64,000 bases of DNA from positions 62,001-126,000 of the forward strand of contig NZ_JAPDKN010000022.1 in the NCBI RefSeq assembly GCF_026163565.1, given 5' to 3'. The notes under the pieces are model-generated. The model made no database searches. It was given only the letters and a program-made list of their open reading frames with translations, and was not told where the DNA came from. Each line of letters opens with the position of its first letter. Within the stretch, counting starts at the first letter, position 1. Made by a program: the position numbers and the translations under genes. Shown here one piece after another: positions 17,516 through 26,283 of the stretch. This DNA is from Chryseobacterium sp. YIM B08800 (GTDB lineage Bacteria > Bacteroidota > Bacteroidia > Flavobacteriales > Weeksellaceae).

Positions 17516-19711
17516 TTAATAACAATCGGTTAAAATTTGTCCGTTTGCTTTGTAATTTTCGTAATCTTTATTTTTTAAAGCACACAGTTTTCTTAAAGTA
17601 TCTTCCACATCATGTTGCATTTTTAGTGCACCACAAATCATGATGAAAGCTCCGTTTTCCAATGAATTGGCAAACAATTCAGCATCTCTTTCAACCAGAT
17701 CCATTACATATTGAGAATTTTCTTCACGAGAAAAAGCTAAACTGAAAGAACTTAATTTTCCTTTTTGGATATTTTCATGAGCGAAATATTCATAATTTAC
17801 AGTCAATTCATTTGATTTTCTGAAACCACAATACAAATGAGTTTTTGTTTTTCCGGTTTGCTCCTCAATCATTCCTAGAAATGGTGCAATTCCGGTTCCA
17901 TTGGCAATCATAATTACTTCAGAAGCTTTTTTAGGAAAATGGAATTCTGAATTTTTAATAATCCTGGCTTTTATTTCCTGATTTTCTTTTAAACGATGCA
18001 AAAACCCTGATCCGAGACCATTTTCATGAAGTTTTACAACCAATTGAATTGCTCCATTCACTTTTCCGATAGAATAGAATCTCTCTTTATGATCATTCTC
18101 AGGGTAAATCGCAAGTAAATCTCCCGATTTAAATTTTACTAATGAATTTGGTTTTAAAATTACTTTAAAAGTTGTCACTTCATCCACGATTTCACTTCTT
18201 CCGATAACTTTCATTTTCTTTAAAGACGGAACTTTTTCGCTGTATAAAGATGGTGCAGTTGCCAAAGGAATCATGGTTTCATAGCTCCATTTCTTCACCC
18301 ATTCTGTAAATTCTGCGGCTGATTTATCGTTGACTGTAAAAAGTTCAAGATGAGAGTCTGCCCAGTTTTGTTCGGATAATAATTGGTTAACTTCAATTGC
18401 AAAACCGCAAAAATCTTCGTAAGATTTAGAACCAAAACCAACTACAGAATATTTAATCTTTTGATTTTGAGGAAATTCTTTTAAAAGCTTTTTAAAGTTG
18501 GAAGCATTGGTTGGAGCTTCACCTAAACCATAAGTTGAAGTAAAGATGATAAATTGCTCTGCTTTAGGATATAATTTGTATTGATTAAGCTCTGTGATAA
18601 ATGATTTTTTTCCGTCTGATAAAAGTTGAGAATGAATTTTATTGGCAAAACCTAAAGTCGAGCCGTTTTCTGAACCTACAAAGATCACAATCTCTGCATT
18701 TTCAGCTTTGTATTTATTCTTGATTTTATTTCTGGTTCGTTTAAAAGTAATGACAAAACCTGAATAAATAAACATCAAGATCCCAATAGAAGAAAGCCCT
18801 AAAACGATTGACCAAAAAACACTTCCACGACCTGTATGAAAGGTTAAACTTAGGTTTTCATAAATAAGGGTCAACGGATATTTTTCCTCCTTTACAATTT
18901 CACCGTTGATTTGGTTGACGGTAATTTCTCTGTCTTTTAGTTTTAAAACAAAAAATTCTTCAGCATCATCTTCAATAAAAGGAAATTCTATTTTCTTGAC
19001 TTTACTGAGTTTTGTTTCCTTAAAAATAGGGAAGTCTGCTAATTTTATCTGAGTTTCAGAATTGGTGATTTTATGAGCAATCTTTTCATTTTTTCCTTTT
19101 GGTATCAATTCAAAACGATGAAGGAAAAGATAAGTTCCTGTTACAGAAACGACTAAAATTGGAATTAATAAAATTCTTCCTGAAACAACATGCAAATATT
19201 GCGAGAAAAAGTCTTTCTTGATATTGTCGAAAAAATGTCTAATCCCATTTTGTCTTTTGATAATCAGAATAAGCCCTGAAATACTGATGATCATTAATAG
19301 AAAAGAAACAACTCCAACTGCAAATCTTCCGGTTTCTTTTAAAAATAAAGAACGGTGCAGCGAAGTTATCCAATTGATAAATTTACTTTTTTCAACAGGT
19401 TTTCCTAAGATTTTTCCGGTTGTAGGATCGATGTATGCTTTGATGTTTTCACCATTATCGTCTAAACCTTCCAAGGTTACAAACTGATTGTGATCAACAC
19501 TGATCTCCGTAATTTCCGGAAAAACCTTGCGCAGTTCCGGTAAAGACTGGGCAAGGTTTATGTTACTGAAATCGTCAACTCGATAAGGTTGAACTTTTTC
19601 CTGTGCAGCATCGTAAGCTAAAATAATTCCTGTGGTAGAAGCTACGATCAAAAATAGGAATGTAAGTATTGCTAAAGTTAAATGGGCATACCTCCAAATC
19701 GATAAGGTCAT
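17516..19711 (-). CDS. PepSY-domain membrane flavoprotein reductase (flavodoxin plus FAD/NADPH domains)
   Basis: A 731-residue fusion. The N-terminal part has four membrane helices (about 12-34, 131-151, 180-198, 300-322) with PepSY_TM character and conserved His residues near the helices (H10, H119, H174, H292) that could bind heme b. A flavodoxin domain fills about 340-475 (VGSENGSTLGFA, then TSTYGLGEAP), followed by a ferredoxin-reductase-like module with the FAD motif RFYSIG (545-549 region) and the NADPH motif ANGTGIAPF (603-611). Cytoplasmic NADPH electrons would pass through FAD and FMN to the membrane domain and out to the periplasm. Similar proteins are annotated as sulfite reductase flavoprotein or ferric reductase. 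It ends 12 bases before apbE's annotated start region and starts 12 bases after the DUF2271 gene. Confidence 0.9.
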   Translation of the reverse strand: MTLSIWRYAHLTLAILTFLFLIVASTTGIILAYDAAQEKVQPYRVDDFSNINLAQSLPELRKVFPEITEISVDHNQFVTLEGLDDNGENIKAYIDPTTGKILGKPVEKSKFINWITSLHRSLFLKETGRFAVGVVSFLLMIISISGLILIIKRQNGIRHFFDNIKKDFFSQYLHVVSGRILLIPILVVSVTGTYLFLHRFELIPKGKNEKIAHKITNSETQIKLADFPIFKETKLSKVKKIEFPFIEDDAEEFFVLKLKDREITVNQINGEIVKEEKYPLTLIYENLSLTFHTGRGSVFWSIVLGLSSIGILMFIYSGFVITFKRTRNKIKNKYKAENAEIVIFVGSENGSTLGFANKIHSQLLSDGKKSFITELNQYKLYPKAEQFIIFTSTYGLGEAPTNASNFKKLLKEFPQNQKIKYSVVGFGSKSYEDFCGFAIEVNQLLSEQNWADSHLELFTVNDKSAAEFTEWVKKWSYETMIPLATAPSLYSEKVPSLKKMKVIGRSEIVDEVTTFKVILKPNSLVKFKSGDLLAIYPENDHKERFYSIGKVNGAIQLVVKLHENGLGSGFLHRLKENQEIKARIIKNSEFHFPKKASEVIMIANGTGIAPFLGMIEEQTGKTKTHLYCGFRKSNELTVNYEYFAHENIQKGKLSSFSLAFSREENSQYVMDLVERDAELFANSLENGAFIMICGALKMQHDVEDTLRKLCALKNKDYENYKANGQILTDCY

Positions 19712-19723
19712 TTTTGGATTTTT

Positions 19724-20206
19724 TTATAACTTATTAAGTTTTACATATCGAATGTAACCTTTTCCTTCTGTTTTTGCTGTAATACCTTCAGTTGTAAAAG
19801 GTAGTTCTACATCTGAAACGTTGTATTTTTTATCTTCAACAGCAGTTTCAAAACGTACTTTGTAACCTTTGTTCAGATATTTATCTTCAATAGAAAAAGT
19901 AGAGATACTTCTGTCTCCATCTGCTACAGAGGCTCCTGTAATTGCATTTAATTTTACTGGTTTTTTACTCTGAAATTTGTGCCATTCTTTTAATGTATCA
20001 TGCCATTTTGTATCAGGACCCATCACATAAAGCGTCTTTTCATAAGCACCTTTTGGGTTAATTAAAGAAACTACAACATAAGCACCTTCACCGCCATAGC
20101 TGGTCAACTGAAGCATACATTTATATTTTGAAGCCTGTGCATTGGCAAAACCTGCACAAAATAAGGTCATTAAAATTCCTAAAGCCTGAATTTTAAAATA
20201 TTTCAT
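19724..20206 (-). CDS. DUF2271 periplasmic protein with candidate flavinylation site
   Basis: A 160-residue secreted protein with a signal peptide (cleavage near FANA-QA, residue 24). The remainder is a small beta-rich DUF2271 domain. Residues 87-93 read NAITGAS, closely resembling the D-x-[ST]-GA-[TS] acceptor motif to which ApbE attaches FMN in NqrC, RnfG and FMN_bind proteins; S93 would be the acceptor. ApbE is encoded two genes downstream and a PepSY reductase next door, so this protein is a plausible flavinylated periplasmic electron carrier. Seen: motif and operon. Known: such DUF2271, PepSY and ApbE associations have been described. Inferred: that this residue is modified. Confidence 0.85.
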   Translation of the reverse strand: MKYFKIQALGILMTLFCAGFANAQASKYKCMLQLTSYGGEGAYVVVSLINPKGAYEKTLYVMGPDTKWHDTLKEWHKFQSKKPVKLNAITGASVADGDRSISTFSIEDKYLNKGYKVRFETAVEDKKYNVSDVELPFTTEGITAKTEGKGYIRYVKLNKL

Positions 20207-20212
20207 AGTATT

Positions 20213-21691
20213 TTATTTTAAAAAGTCAATTGATACGTTATTATTTTTTAAGCTTTCATTTTCTGAAGCAAGATCGTAAGCAGTTTCGTCAAATTCTGTT
20301 TTGATGGTCTTATTGGCACCCAAAGAAACCAGATATTTTAAAATGGTATCATCTTTTGCAACCAAAGCTGCTTTTTGAAGAGCAGTCATACTTTCTTTGT
20401 TAAGAGAGTTCACATCAATTTTTAGATCGCTTAATTTTTTCAGAAGATCCAAATCATTTTTTGCAATCGCTAGATGGAGTAGTGTATTACCATCTTTTTG
20501 TGAAGCAGTAACATTTACATTATTTGATTGAAGAATATTTAATTTTTCTGAAAATTCATCAGAACCTCTTTGCGGACCAGGTCTGTAAGACTGAATTAAA
20601 TAATATGCTAAATTATTTCCTTTTGCATCAACAATTTTAGCATCAGCTTTATTTGAAATTAAAAATTTAACAATCTCTGCAGAACCACTTTGGATAGCCT
20701 GAGTTAAGGCAGACTCTCCATTAGAATTTACAGCATTGATGTTTTGGGTTTTTGCTGCAATTGCTTTTACATTTTCAATATCTTTTCCGCTTGAAGCAAT
20801 TATTAAAGCATTATTTCCTTCTTTGTCGGTTTTATTCGCATCAACTCCTTTGCCGATTAAATAATCAATAATTTCTTTTTGACCATTTTTTTTAGCAATG
20901 ATCTGTAAAGCATTGGCACCATTTGCATTTACAGCAGAAGGATTTAACTTTACTTCATCAATTAAATATTGATAAACAGGAAGTGTATTCGTAACTGCTC
21001 TTGTTCCTGTTGCAGCATTGACCAAAGCTTTATCCGAAGCTTTTACACCCTGATTTTTTAATGATTTTAAAAGCTCAATATTTCCGAAGCTTGCCGCATA
21101 ATCAAAAGCAGTTGCTCCGGTGTCATCTACATCCTTTATAGAAAGACCTTTTGAAGTGAAAAGTTTTTGTAAAGAACCATCTTTGTCGTTTCCAATCGCC
21201 AATAGCAAAATATTGGCTCCGTTTTTATATTTGTGTTTCGGATTTACACCAGCTTTGAAGAATGTTTCGTACACTTTTGGATCATTTAAACCAAACATTG
21301 CAGCAAAAGCAAGAGGCGTTAAACCTTTTGTATCTAATTTATTAACGTCAGAACCTTTAGAAATAAAATATTCAATGATTTCAGGATTTCCAGCCATTGC
21401 AGCCCAGTGAAGATAAATTCTACCATCATGAGTAAGCTTGTCTACTGCATTTCCTTTTTGCTCTAAAAGAAATTTTACCGTTTCCAGAGGAGCTTTATTG
21501 GTAAGGGCAAGAGAAACAGGATCGAAAGTACTTCCATTAAATTCAGAAGGACTGTTTCCATTGGATATTTCTTGCTTTACTTTTTCTACATTAGGTTTAG
21601 ATTTCCAAAAATCTGCCTGTAATAAAGTGTTTTTTTGAGCACTGATTATTACAGAAAATAATAATAGAGCAGAATATAATATCTTTTTCAT
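20213..21691 (-). CDS. Exported ankyrin-repeat protein
   Basis: A 492-residue protein with a signal peptide (MKKILYSALLLFSVIISAQ) followed by about ten to twelve ankyrin repeats that fill the rest of the chain, recognisable as units such as DGRIYLHWAAMAGNPEIIEYF, KGLTPLAFAAMFG and DGNTLLHLAIAKNDLDLLKKL. It should be periplasmic and act by protein binding. It is the first gene of the operon with the DUF2271, PepSY-reductase and ApbE genes (gaps of 6 and 12 bases), which suggests a scaffold or inhibitor role for that redox system, though no catalytic function is visible. Confidence 0.9.
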   Translation of the reverse strand: MKKILYSALLLFSVIISAQKNTLLQADFWKSKPNVEKVKQEISNGNSPSEFNGSTFDPVSLALTNKAPLETVKFLLEQKGNAVDKLTHDGRIYLHWAAMAGNPEIIEYFISKGSDVNKLDTKGLTPLAFAAMFGLNDPKVYETFFKAGVNPKHKYKNGANILLLAIGNDKDGSLQKLFTSKGLSIKDVDDTGATAFDYAASFGNIELLKSLKNQGVKASDKALVNAATGTRAVTNTLPVYQYLIDEVKLNPSAVNANGANALQIIAKKNGQKEIIDYLIGKGVDANKTDKEGNNALIIASSGKDIENVKAIAAKTQNINAVNSNGESALTQAIQSGSAEIVKFLISNKADAKIVDAKGNNLAYYLIQSYRPGPQRGSDEFSEKLNILQSNNVNVTASQKDGNTLLHLAIAKNDLDLLKKLSDLKIDVNSLNKESMTALQKAALVAKDDTILKYLVSLGANKTIKTEFDETAYDLASENESLKNNNVSIDFLK

Positions 21692-21882
21692 TGTTATTTT
21701 TATTTATTCTAAATACTGAACGCAAAATTAGTGTTTCCTAACGAAGCTGAAAAGGAATCTGTATAGAAATTTGAGCTTTAATTGTTGATTATTATCATTA
21801 AATGAATAAAACCAGGAAGCCTTAAAATAGTTTATGCGTTAGGTCATAAAAAATTATAGCGAAAGTTTATAATTTTGAATGT

Positions 21883-21970
21883 ATAGATAGTATCAATCCA
21901 ATTTTATTTGTCTACGTTTATAACTCAAGTTTTTTAAGACTGTCAATGTTTTTTTGACAGTCTTTTTATT
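21883..21970 (+). ncRNA. Candidate small RNA or orphan leader with its own promoter and terminator
   Basis: In the 353-base divergent gap (21692-22044) a TAATTTTG element at 21870-21877 fits a -7 box, and about 60 bases later stands a good intrinsic terminator (AAGACTGTCAA / TTGACAGTCTT, then a T tract, 21936-21970). No gene ends here: the left neighbour reads away on the minus strand and the right neighbour starts at 22045 and has its own TAATTTTG just upstream. A transcript of roughly 90 bases without coding capacity is the simplest reading. No known RNA family is recognised. Confidence 0.4.
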
Positions 21971-22044
21971 TTAATTATGATTCGGAGATACCACAAATCT
22001 TATGGTTGGCAATAATTTTGTTTTAACTGAAGAAATATTAGTTT

Positions 22045-22365
22045 ATGAAAAATTCAGTGAAAATTGCCTTAGGTATTGTTGCCGGTGGAGTTTTAGTCTT
22101 TTTAAATCAAAAAAGAAAAGGAAGAAACAATAAAAATCACACATTTACGGCTCCTGATGGAAATCAATACAAAGAAAATCAAATGTACCGAACTGCTGAA
22201 GGAGAAGTTTTTAAAAACGGAAAAAAGATTCGTCTCGAAACTCCGGGAAATATTGTTTCAACCCATAATCATGTAGATGTAAATTTTAATAATCAACATC
22301 TGAATGATCATTATAATCCAAATCAGCAGGTTTCTTATCATCAAAAAGGAGACAGACATCGATAA
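22045..22365 (+). CDS. Hypothetical protein with one N-terminal membrane helix
   Basis: A 106-residue protein: a membrane anchor at about residues 5-20 (VKIALGIVAGGVLVFLN), a basic stretch (QKRKGRNNK), then a hydrophilic domain rich in Asn, His and Gln with the pattern FTAPDGNQYKENQMYRTAEG. The DGNxY/AEGxVFKNGK repeats look like a small beta hairpin unit. It ends with a His/Asp/Arg-rich tail. No family is recognised. A TAATTTTG -7 element lies about 25 bases before the ATG. It converges with the next gene with only three bases between the stops. Confidence 0.7.
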   Translation: MKNSVKIALGIVAGGVLVFLNQKRKGRNNKNHTFTAPDGNQYKENQMYRTAEGEVFKNGKKIRLETPGNIVSTHNHVDVNFNNQHLNDHYNPNQQVSYHQKGDRHR

Positions 22366-22368
22366 AAT

Positions 22369-22806
22369 TTAGCAATCATTGGCGCTGTAATTGGCTTTTT
22401 CCAATTCGTCTTCCATTTTTTCAATTTCAGATTTAGATTGTTTTATCTTTTTTAAATCTACCTTTAACTGTTTTTTTCCATCAGGAGAAATCCATAGACC
22501 TTGAAGTGTTTCTGAATTGCGTTTTAAAAGCATAATTCCTGTATTATAATGCTCAACAAAAGTATATTGTTGAGCTTTTTCAGAAAAAGTAGTATCCAGA
22601 AGGATCCAGTTTCCAGTTTTATTATCGGTATATTTATAAATTCCGGAAGCAATAATACTGGGACAACCTGTTTCTTCAATTTTCAGATAAAATGAAATAT
22701 TTATTTTTCCGTCAATAGTTCCTGTATATTTTTCTTGTTTAAGAATTTGCTGAGCATTGATTGCTAAAGATGAAAACGATAAAAGTAGAGTAGTGATAAT
22801 TTTCAT
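22369..22806 (-). CDS. Hypothetical secreted protein
   Basis: A 145-residue protein with a signal peptide (MKIITTLLLSFSSLAINAQ, cleaved near residue 19). The mature chain is a probable beta-sandwich: YTGTIDGKINISFYLKIEE, CPSIIASGIYKY and KRNSETLQGLWISPDGKKQ. Two Cys (near residues 48 and 145) could form a disulfide. The C-terminal 30 residues are a charged helix (SKSEIEKMEDELEKANY). No named family is recognised; the pattern is common among periplasmic Flavobacteriia proteins of unknown role. It overlaps neither neighbour but is tail to tail with the preceding gene. Confidence 0.7.
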   Translation of the reverse strand: MKIITTLLLSFSSLAINAQQILKQEKYTGTIDGKINISFYLKIEETGCPSIIASGIYKYTDNKTGNWILLDTTFSEKAQQYTFVEHYNTGIMLLKRNSETLQGLWISPDGKKQLKVDLKKIKQSKSEIEKMEDELEKANYSANDC

Positions 22807-23005
22807 TTTATTCTTTTTTTTAATAAAAACTTAATTTTTAACTGGTATAATTATTATCACTAAAATATGATTTTCAAAATTAATTATTTTTTATAAATCA
22901 ATTATCAAATATTTGTCGATGAAATGAGGCTTTTGTTGCAAATTTAGATTTATAAATATTCAATTTTATTGGCTTATTTTTTGAATCTTCAAATAAAATT
23001 TCATC

Positions 23006-23713
23006 ATGTTTTTAGCAACTTTTTTAAACTTTACCTGGAAAGAATTATTCTTGGGAACCGAAGATTGGGGATTTCTCTTAGAAATTATACTTCGTACGAT
23101 TATTATGTTTCTTACCATTATTATTAGTCTTCGGGTTTTAGGAAAAAGGGGAGTAAAGCAGCTGTCAATTTTTGAATTGGTGGTCATTATCGGTTTAGGT
23201 TCTGCAGCCGGAGATCCTATGTTTTATAAAGAAGTGGGAATTGTTTCGTCGATGCTTGTTTTTTTGGTCATCATTATTTTGTATTCTTCTATTACAGCAC
23301 TGATAGGAAGGTTCAAAAAAATAGAAAATTTATTTGAAGGAAAAGCCATATATCTTATTGAAAACGGAGTTTTTGCCATTGACAATTTTAAAAAAGAAAA
23401 TTTAGGAAGTGATGAGTTTTTTGCAGAATTAAGAGTGAAAGGAATTTCACATTTAGGTCAAATTGACTGTGCTATTGAAGAAGTTTCCGGTGAAATAAGT
23501 GTTTTCTTTAATGAAGATGAAAAAGTGAAATACGGTCTTCCGATCATGTTAAATTCTTTGGATCATCCAATGAAATATATCCAAAAAGCGGGGCATTATT
23601 CTTGTACTTTTTGTGGTTTTACAGAAAAAAAGGAGGTAGGAAATGCGGGAAGCTGTAAAAATTGTGGCAAAGAAAATTGGGTCGAAGCCAGCAACAAAAC
23701 AAGAGTTACATAA
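23006..23713 (+). CDS. DUF421 (YetF-like) membrane protein with C-terminal zinc ribbon
   Basis: A 235-residue protein. Three N-terminal membrane helices lead into the DUF421 domain (RTIIMFLTIIISLRVLGKRG, then LSIFELVVIIGLGSAAGDPM), continuing with the family's cytoplasmic beta domain (GKAIYLIENGVFAIDNF, SDEFFAELRVKGISHLGQID). The last 40 residues carry two Cys pairs, CTFCGF and CKNCGK, forming a zinc ribbon that is not in the Bacillus YetF. The family is linked to the spore and membrane in Bacillus but has no known role in Bacteroidota. Separate promoter region; no operon partner. Confidence 0.88.
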   Translation: MFLATFLNFTWKELFLGTEDWGFLLEIILRTIIMFLTIIISLRVLGKRGVKQLSIFELVVIIGLGSAAGDPMFYKEVGIVSSMLVFLVIIILYSSITALIGRFKKIENLFEGKAIYLIENGVFAIDNFKKENLGSDEFFAELRVKGISHLGQIDCAIEEVSGEISVFFNEDEKVKYGLPIMLNSLDHPMKYIQKAGHYSCTFCGFTEKKEVGNAGSCKNCGKENWVEASNKTRVT

Positions 23714-23774
23714 AAATCCCCAACCAAAGTCAGGGATAATAATATAAAAATATGAAGTTTAATCGCTTCGTTTT

Positions 23775-24194
23775 TTAAATGGCTGCTTCGTGAAAAGAGC
23801 TTTTCAGAAAAACGGTTGTCTCTTTACCAAAAAGACAAGAGAAAATATTCTGAAATTCGTGGATATATTTACACTTTATCGTATTCCCATAAATTTTTAA
23901 GCCTTCAAAAATCTTTTTTGAATTTAAATCAATATCATATTTAATAAAAGATTCTGGCCTTTCATAGCGAATAATTTGTTGGTCTGAAGCATAAGTTTTT
24001 AAGAAACCAAATTTCTCTAACCAGTCTTCTGTAATCTGAATAGGGCTGATTTTTTCTGCCGGTACAGAAATAGCGTGACTTTCATTTTCAATCTTAACAA
24101 AATAATCGTTTCCATTCTGGAAAATCTCTGTTATCGTAAAAATCTCTGTTTTGTACTCAACAAGATTTTTAATTTTTAAATCTGTAACTTTCAT
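23775..24194 (-). CDS. Hypothetical protein, 139 residues
   Basis: A soluble protein without signal peptide. The first 50 residues form a small beta barrel-like unit (LKIKNLVEYKTEIFTITEIF, YFVKIENESHAISVPAEKI), followed by a segment ending in IKCKYIHEFQNIFSCLFGKE. The last motif, a variant of YIHELQNLYxxLTGxEL, recurs in many short phage- and island-associated proteins of Flavobacteriia. Apart from this resemblance no function can be given, and no other phage gene is near. It stands alone between two gaps. Confidence 0.7.
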   Translation of the reverse strand: MKVTDLKIKNLVEYKTEIFTITEIFQNGNDYFVKIENESHAISVPAEKISPIQITEDWLEKFGFLKTYASDQQIIRYERPESFIKYDIDLNSKKIFEGLKIYGNTIKCKYIHEFQNIFSCLFGKETTVFLKSSFHEAAI

Positions 24195-24314
24195 ATTATT
24201 AGGTGGTGTGGTATTTATTATGTTAAATGGTTAGTTGCAAATACTATGCCTCACATCATTTATGTGGTACCTAATTAATATGAATTTTTAGAATTTTTTT
24301 CAAAAAAATAAAAA

Positions 24315-25604
24315 TTATTCTTTTACTGCTTTTTTATAAGTCTCCAAAGCTCTTTTTCTTGCAACAGTATGTTCCACGATTGGTGTTTTTACGGCGTATT
24401 TCTCAGGATTCCATTGAGTAATATATTTTAAATCTTTATCAAATTTTTTAGTTTGTTCACTCGGATTAAATATTCTGAAATAAGGCGCAGCATCGCAACC
24501 ACAACCTGCTGCCCATTGCCAGTTTCCATTGTTTGAAGAAAGCTCGTAGTCTAAAAGTTTTTCTGCAAAATAAGCTTCGCCCCATCTCCAATCGATGAGA
24601 AGATGTTTGGTTAAAAAACTGGCGACAATCATTCTTACCCGATTATGCATAAATCCGGTCTCATTGAGCTGTCGCATTCCTGCATCTACAATTGGATAGC
24701 CTGTTTTTCCTTCACACCAGAGTTTAAATTCGTCTTCATTATTTCGCCATTTAATGTTTTCATATTTTTCTTTAAAACATTTTGTAACAACTTTTGGAAA
24801 ATGATACAAGACCTGCATAAAAAATTCTCTCCAAATTAATTCATTCAGCCACGTCTCGTTATGTTCTGAAGCATATTTCACACATTTTCTGATTGAAATT
24901 GTACCAAATCGTAAAGCAATTCCCAATCGTGTCGTCTGATCTAAAGCCGGAAAATCTCTGTTTTTGTCATAAGATTCTATAATTTTTTTATCTAAAACAG
25001 GTTCAACGAAAACCATATCCGTTTTTTCAAAACCAATTTCTTTCAAAGTATGAATATTCTTAGTTTTAAATGAATAAAAATTTTTAAAACTAATTTGTGT
25101 TGAATGAATTTCAGTTTGATGAAATTTTTCTTTCCATTTTTTTGAAAATGGCGTGTAAACCGTATAAGGCAAACCATCGTTTTTTACAATTTCATTTTTT
25201 TCAAAGATGACCTGATCTTTAAAATCTTTAAAATTGATCTTGTTTTTATGGAGAAAATCTGAAATTTCCTGATCGCGTTTTATGGCATTTGGTTGATAAT
25301 CGCGGTTGCAGAAAACAGTTTCAACATCAAATTCGTTGATAATTTCTTTAAAAATTTCGAGTGGTTTTCCGTGATAGGTTTTAATTCCTGATTGGTGTTT
25401 TTTTAATTCTTCATTAATTCCTTCTAAAGCCTGATGAATATAATCAACTCTTCGGTCTGACTTATTTTCAAGCTGATCTAAAATTTCGGTATCAAATATA
25501 AAAATTGGCAGTACTTTCTGGTCTGATTGTAATGCAGCATTAAGAGCGGTATTATCAGAAAGCCTCAAATCTCTTCGAAACCAGAATATATTAATTTTGT
25601 TCAT
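24315..25604 (-). CDS. phr: Cryptochrome/deoxyribodipyrimidine photolyase (class I CPD)
   Basis: A 429-residue flavoprotein that repairs cyclobutane pyrimidine dimers with blue or near-UV light. The N-terminal Rossmann domain that binds the antenna starts with INIFWFRRDLRLSDNTAL; the FAD-binding helical domain contains NELIWREFFMQVLY, GYPIVDAGMRQLNETGFMHN, WRWGEAYFAE and SSNNGNWQWAAGCGCDAAPY. The Asn and Trp residues needed for CPD repair are present. It is the last gene of the carotenoid operon and its start overlaps the lycopene cyclase gene by 14 bases, so photoprotection and photorepair are coexpressed under the MarR regulator at the head of the operon. Confidence 0.95.
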   Translation of the reverse strand: MNKINIFWFRRDLRLSDNTALNAALQSDQKVLPIFIFDTEILDQLENKSDRRVDYIHQALEGINEELKKHQSGIKTYHGKPLEIFKEIINEFDVETVFCNRDYQPNAIKRDQEISDFLHKNKINFKDFKDQVIFEKNEIVKNDGLPYTVYTPFSKKWKEKFHQTEIHSTQISFKNFYSFKTKNIHTLKEIGFEKTDMVFVEPVLDKKIIESYDKNRDFPALDQTTRLGIALRFGTISIRKCVKYASEHNETWLNELIWREFFMQVLYHFPKVVTKCFKEKYENIKWRNNEDEFKLWCEGKTGYPIVDAGMRQLNETGFMHNRVRMIVASFLTKHLLIDWRWGEAYFAEKLLDYELSSNNGNWQWAAGCGCDAAPYFRIFNPSEQTKKFDKDLKYITQWNPEKYAVKTPIVEHTVARKRALETYKKAVKE

Positions 25605-26283
25605 CTTTTTTAAATTTATGAAAGAAGAAAAGATTCCACAGAATCATTTCGTAACCATAGACTGTATCTTCAACAGGAATCGTTAAAATTCTGAAACCTA
25701 TAAAATCTTCCGGGTTGTAATTAACAATAGGAGAATCGAGTCCGGTTCCGGTGAGAATTCCGTTGACAGCTAAAAATCCGGGCATTAAGACCAAATAAAT
25801 GAATGATGCTTTTCCAATCCATTTTACTTTTAAAACAAAATAGAGTACCATTAAAGTGATTGCAGCTGTAAGAAAAGTAATAAAAGAATATATTTTATCT
25901 CTAAATAGAATAGCTAAAATCAGGCAAAAAATAATTGAAATAATTACAAAAGCTTTTTCAACAGATGGTTTCCAATTTAGTTTAAAAAATTTATCTAAAC
26001 AGAAATAGGTAAATACACATGAAAATGGAATGCAGATAAAAAACAATAGTTCCTCAATCGGAAGTCCGAAAAGTCGTTTGCCAATTAAATATTTATCTTT
26101 AAACCACCAAACTCCATTTGCGGTGAACCAAACATCCCATGCAATAAAAAATAGAGCAACAATAATTGAAGAAAGCAAAAAAGCTTTAAAATGTCTGTGA
26201 AATTTAATTTTCGGATGAAAAGAAAATATAAAACAGATAATTATTGTAAAAAAATTAATCGCTAAATACGTGTATTGCAACAT
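25591..26283 (-). CDS. Lycopene cyclase domain protein (CrtYcd type)
   Basis: A 230-residue protein with seven predicted membrane helices carrying two lycopene-cyclase-domain halves, similar to the fused CrtYc/CrtYd cyclases of Flavobacteriia and Actinobacteria. Recognisable parts are GLPIEELLFFICIPFSCVFTYF and the C-terminal PVEDTVYGYEMILWNLF, both with the conserved PxExxxF-type pattern. It should cyclise the ends of lycopene to beta-carotene in the inner membrane. It lies between crtZ and phr; its last 14 bases overlap phr. Confidence 0.93.
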   Translation of the reverse strand: MLQYTYLAINFFTIIICFIFSFHPKIKFHRHFKAFLLSSIIVALFFIAWDVWFTANGVWWFKDKYLIGKRLFGLPIEELLFFICIPFSCVFTYFCLDKFFKLNWKPSVEKAFVIISIIFCLILAILFRDKIYSFITFLTAAITLMVLYFVLKVKWIGKASFIYLVLMPGFLAVNGILTGTGLDSPIVNYNPEDFIGFRILTIPVEDTVYGYEMILWNLFFFHKFKKDEQN

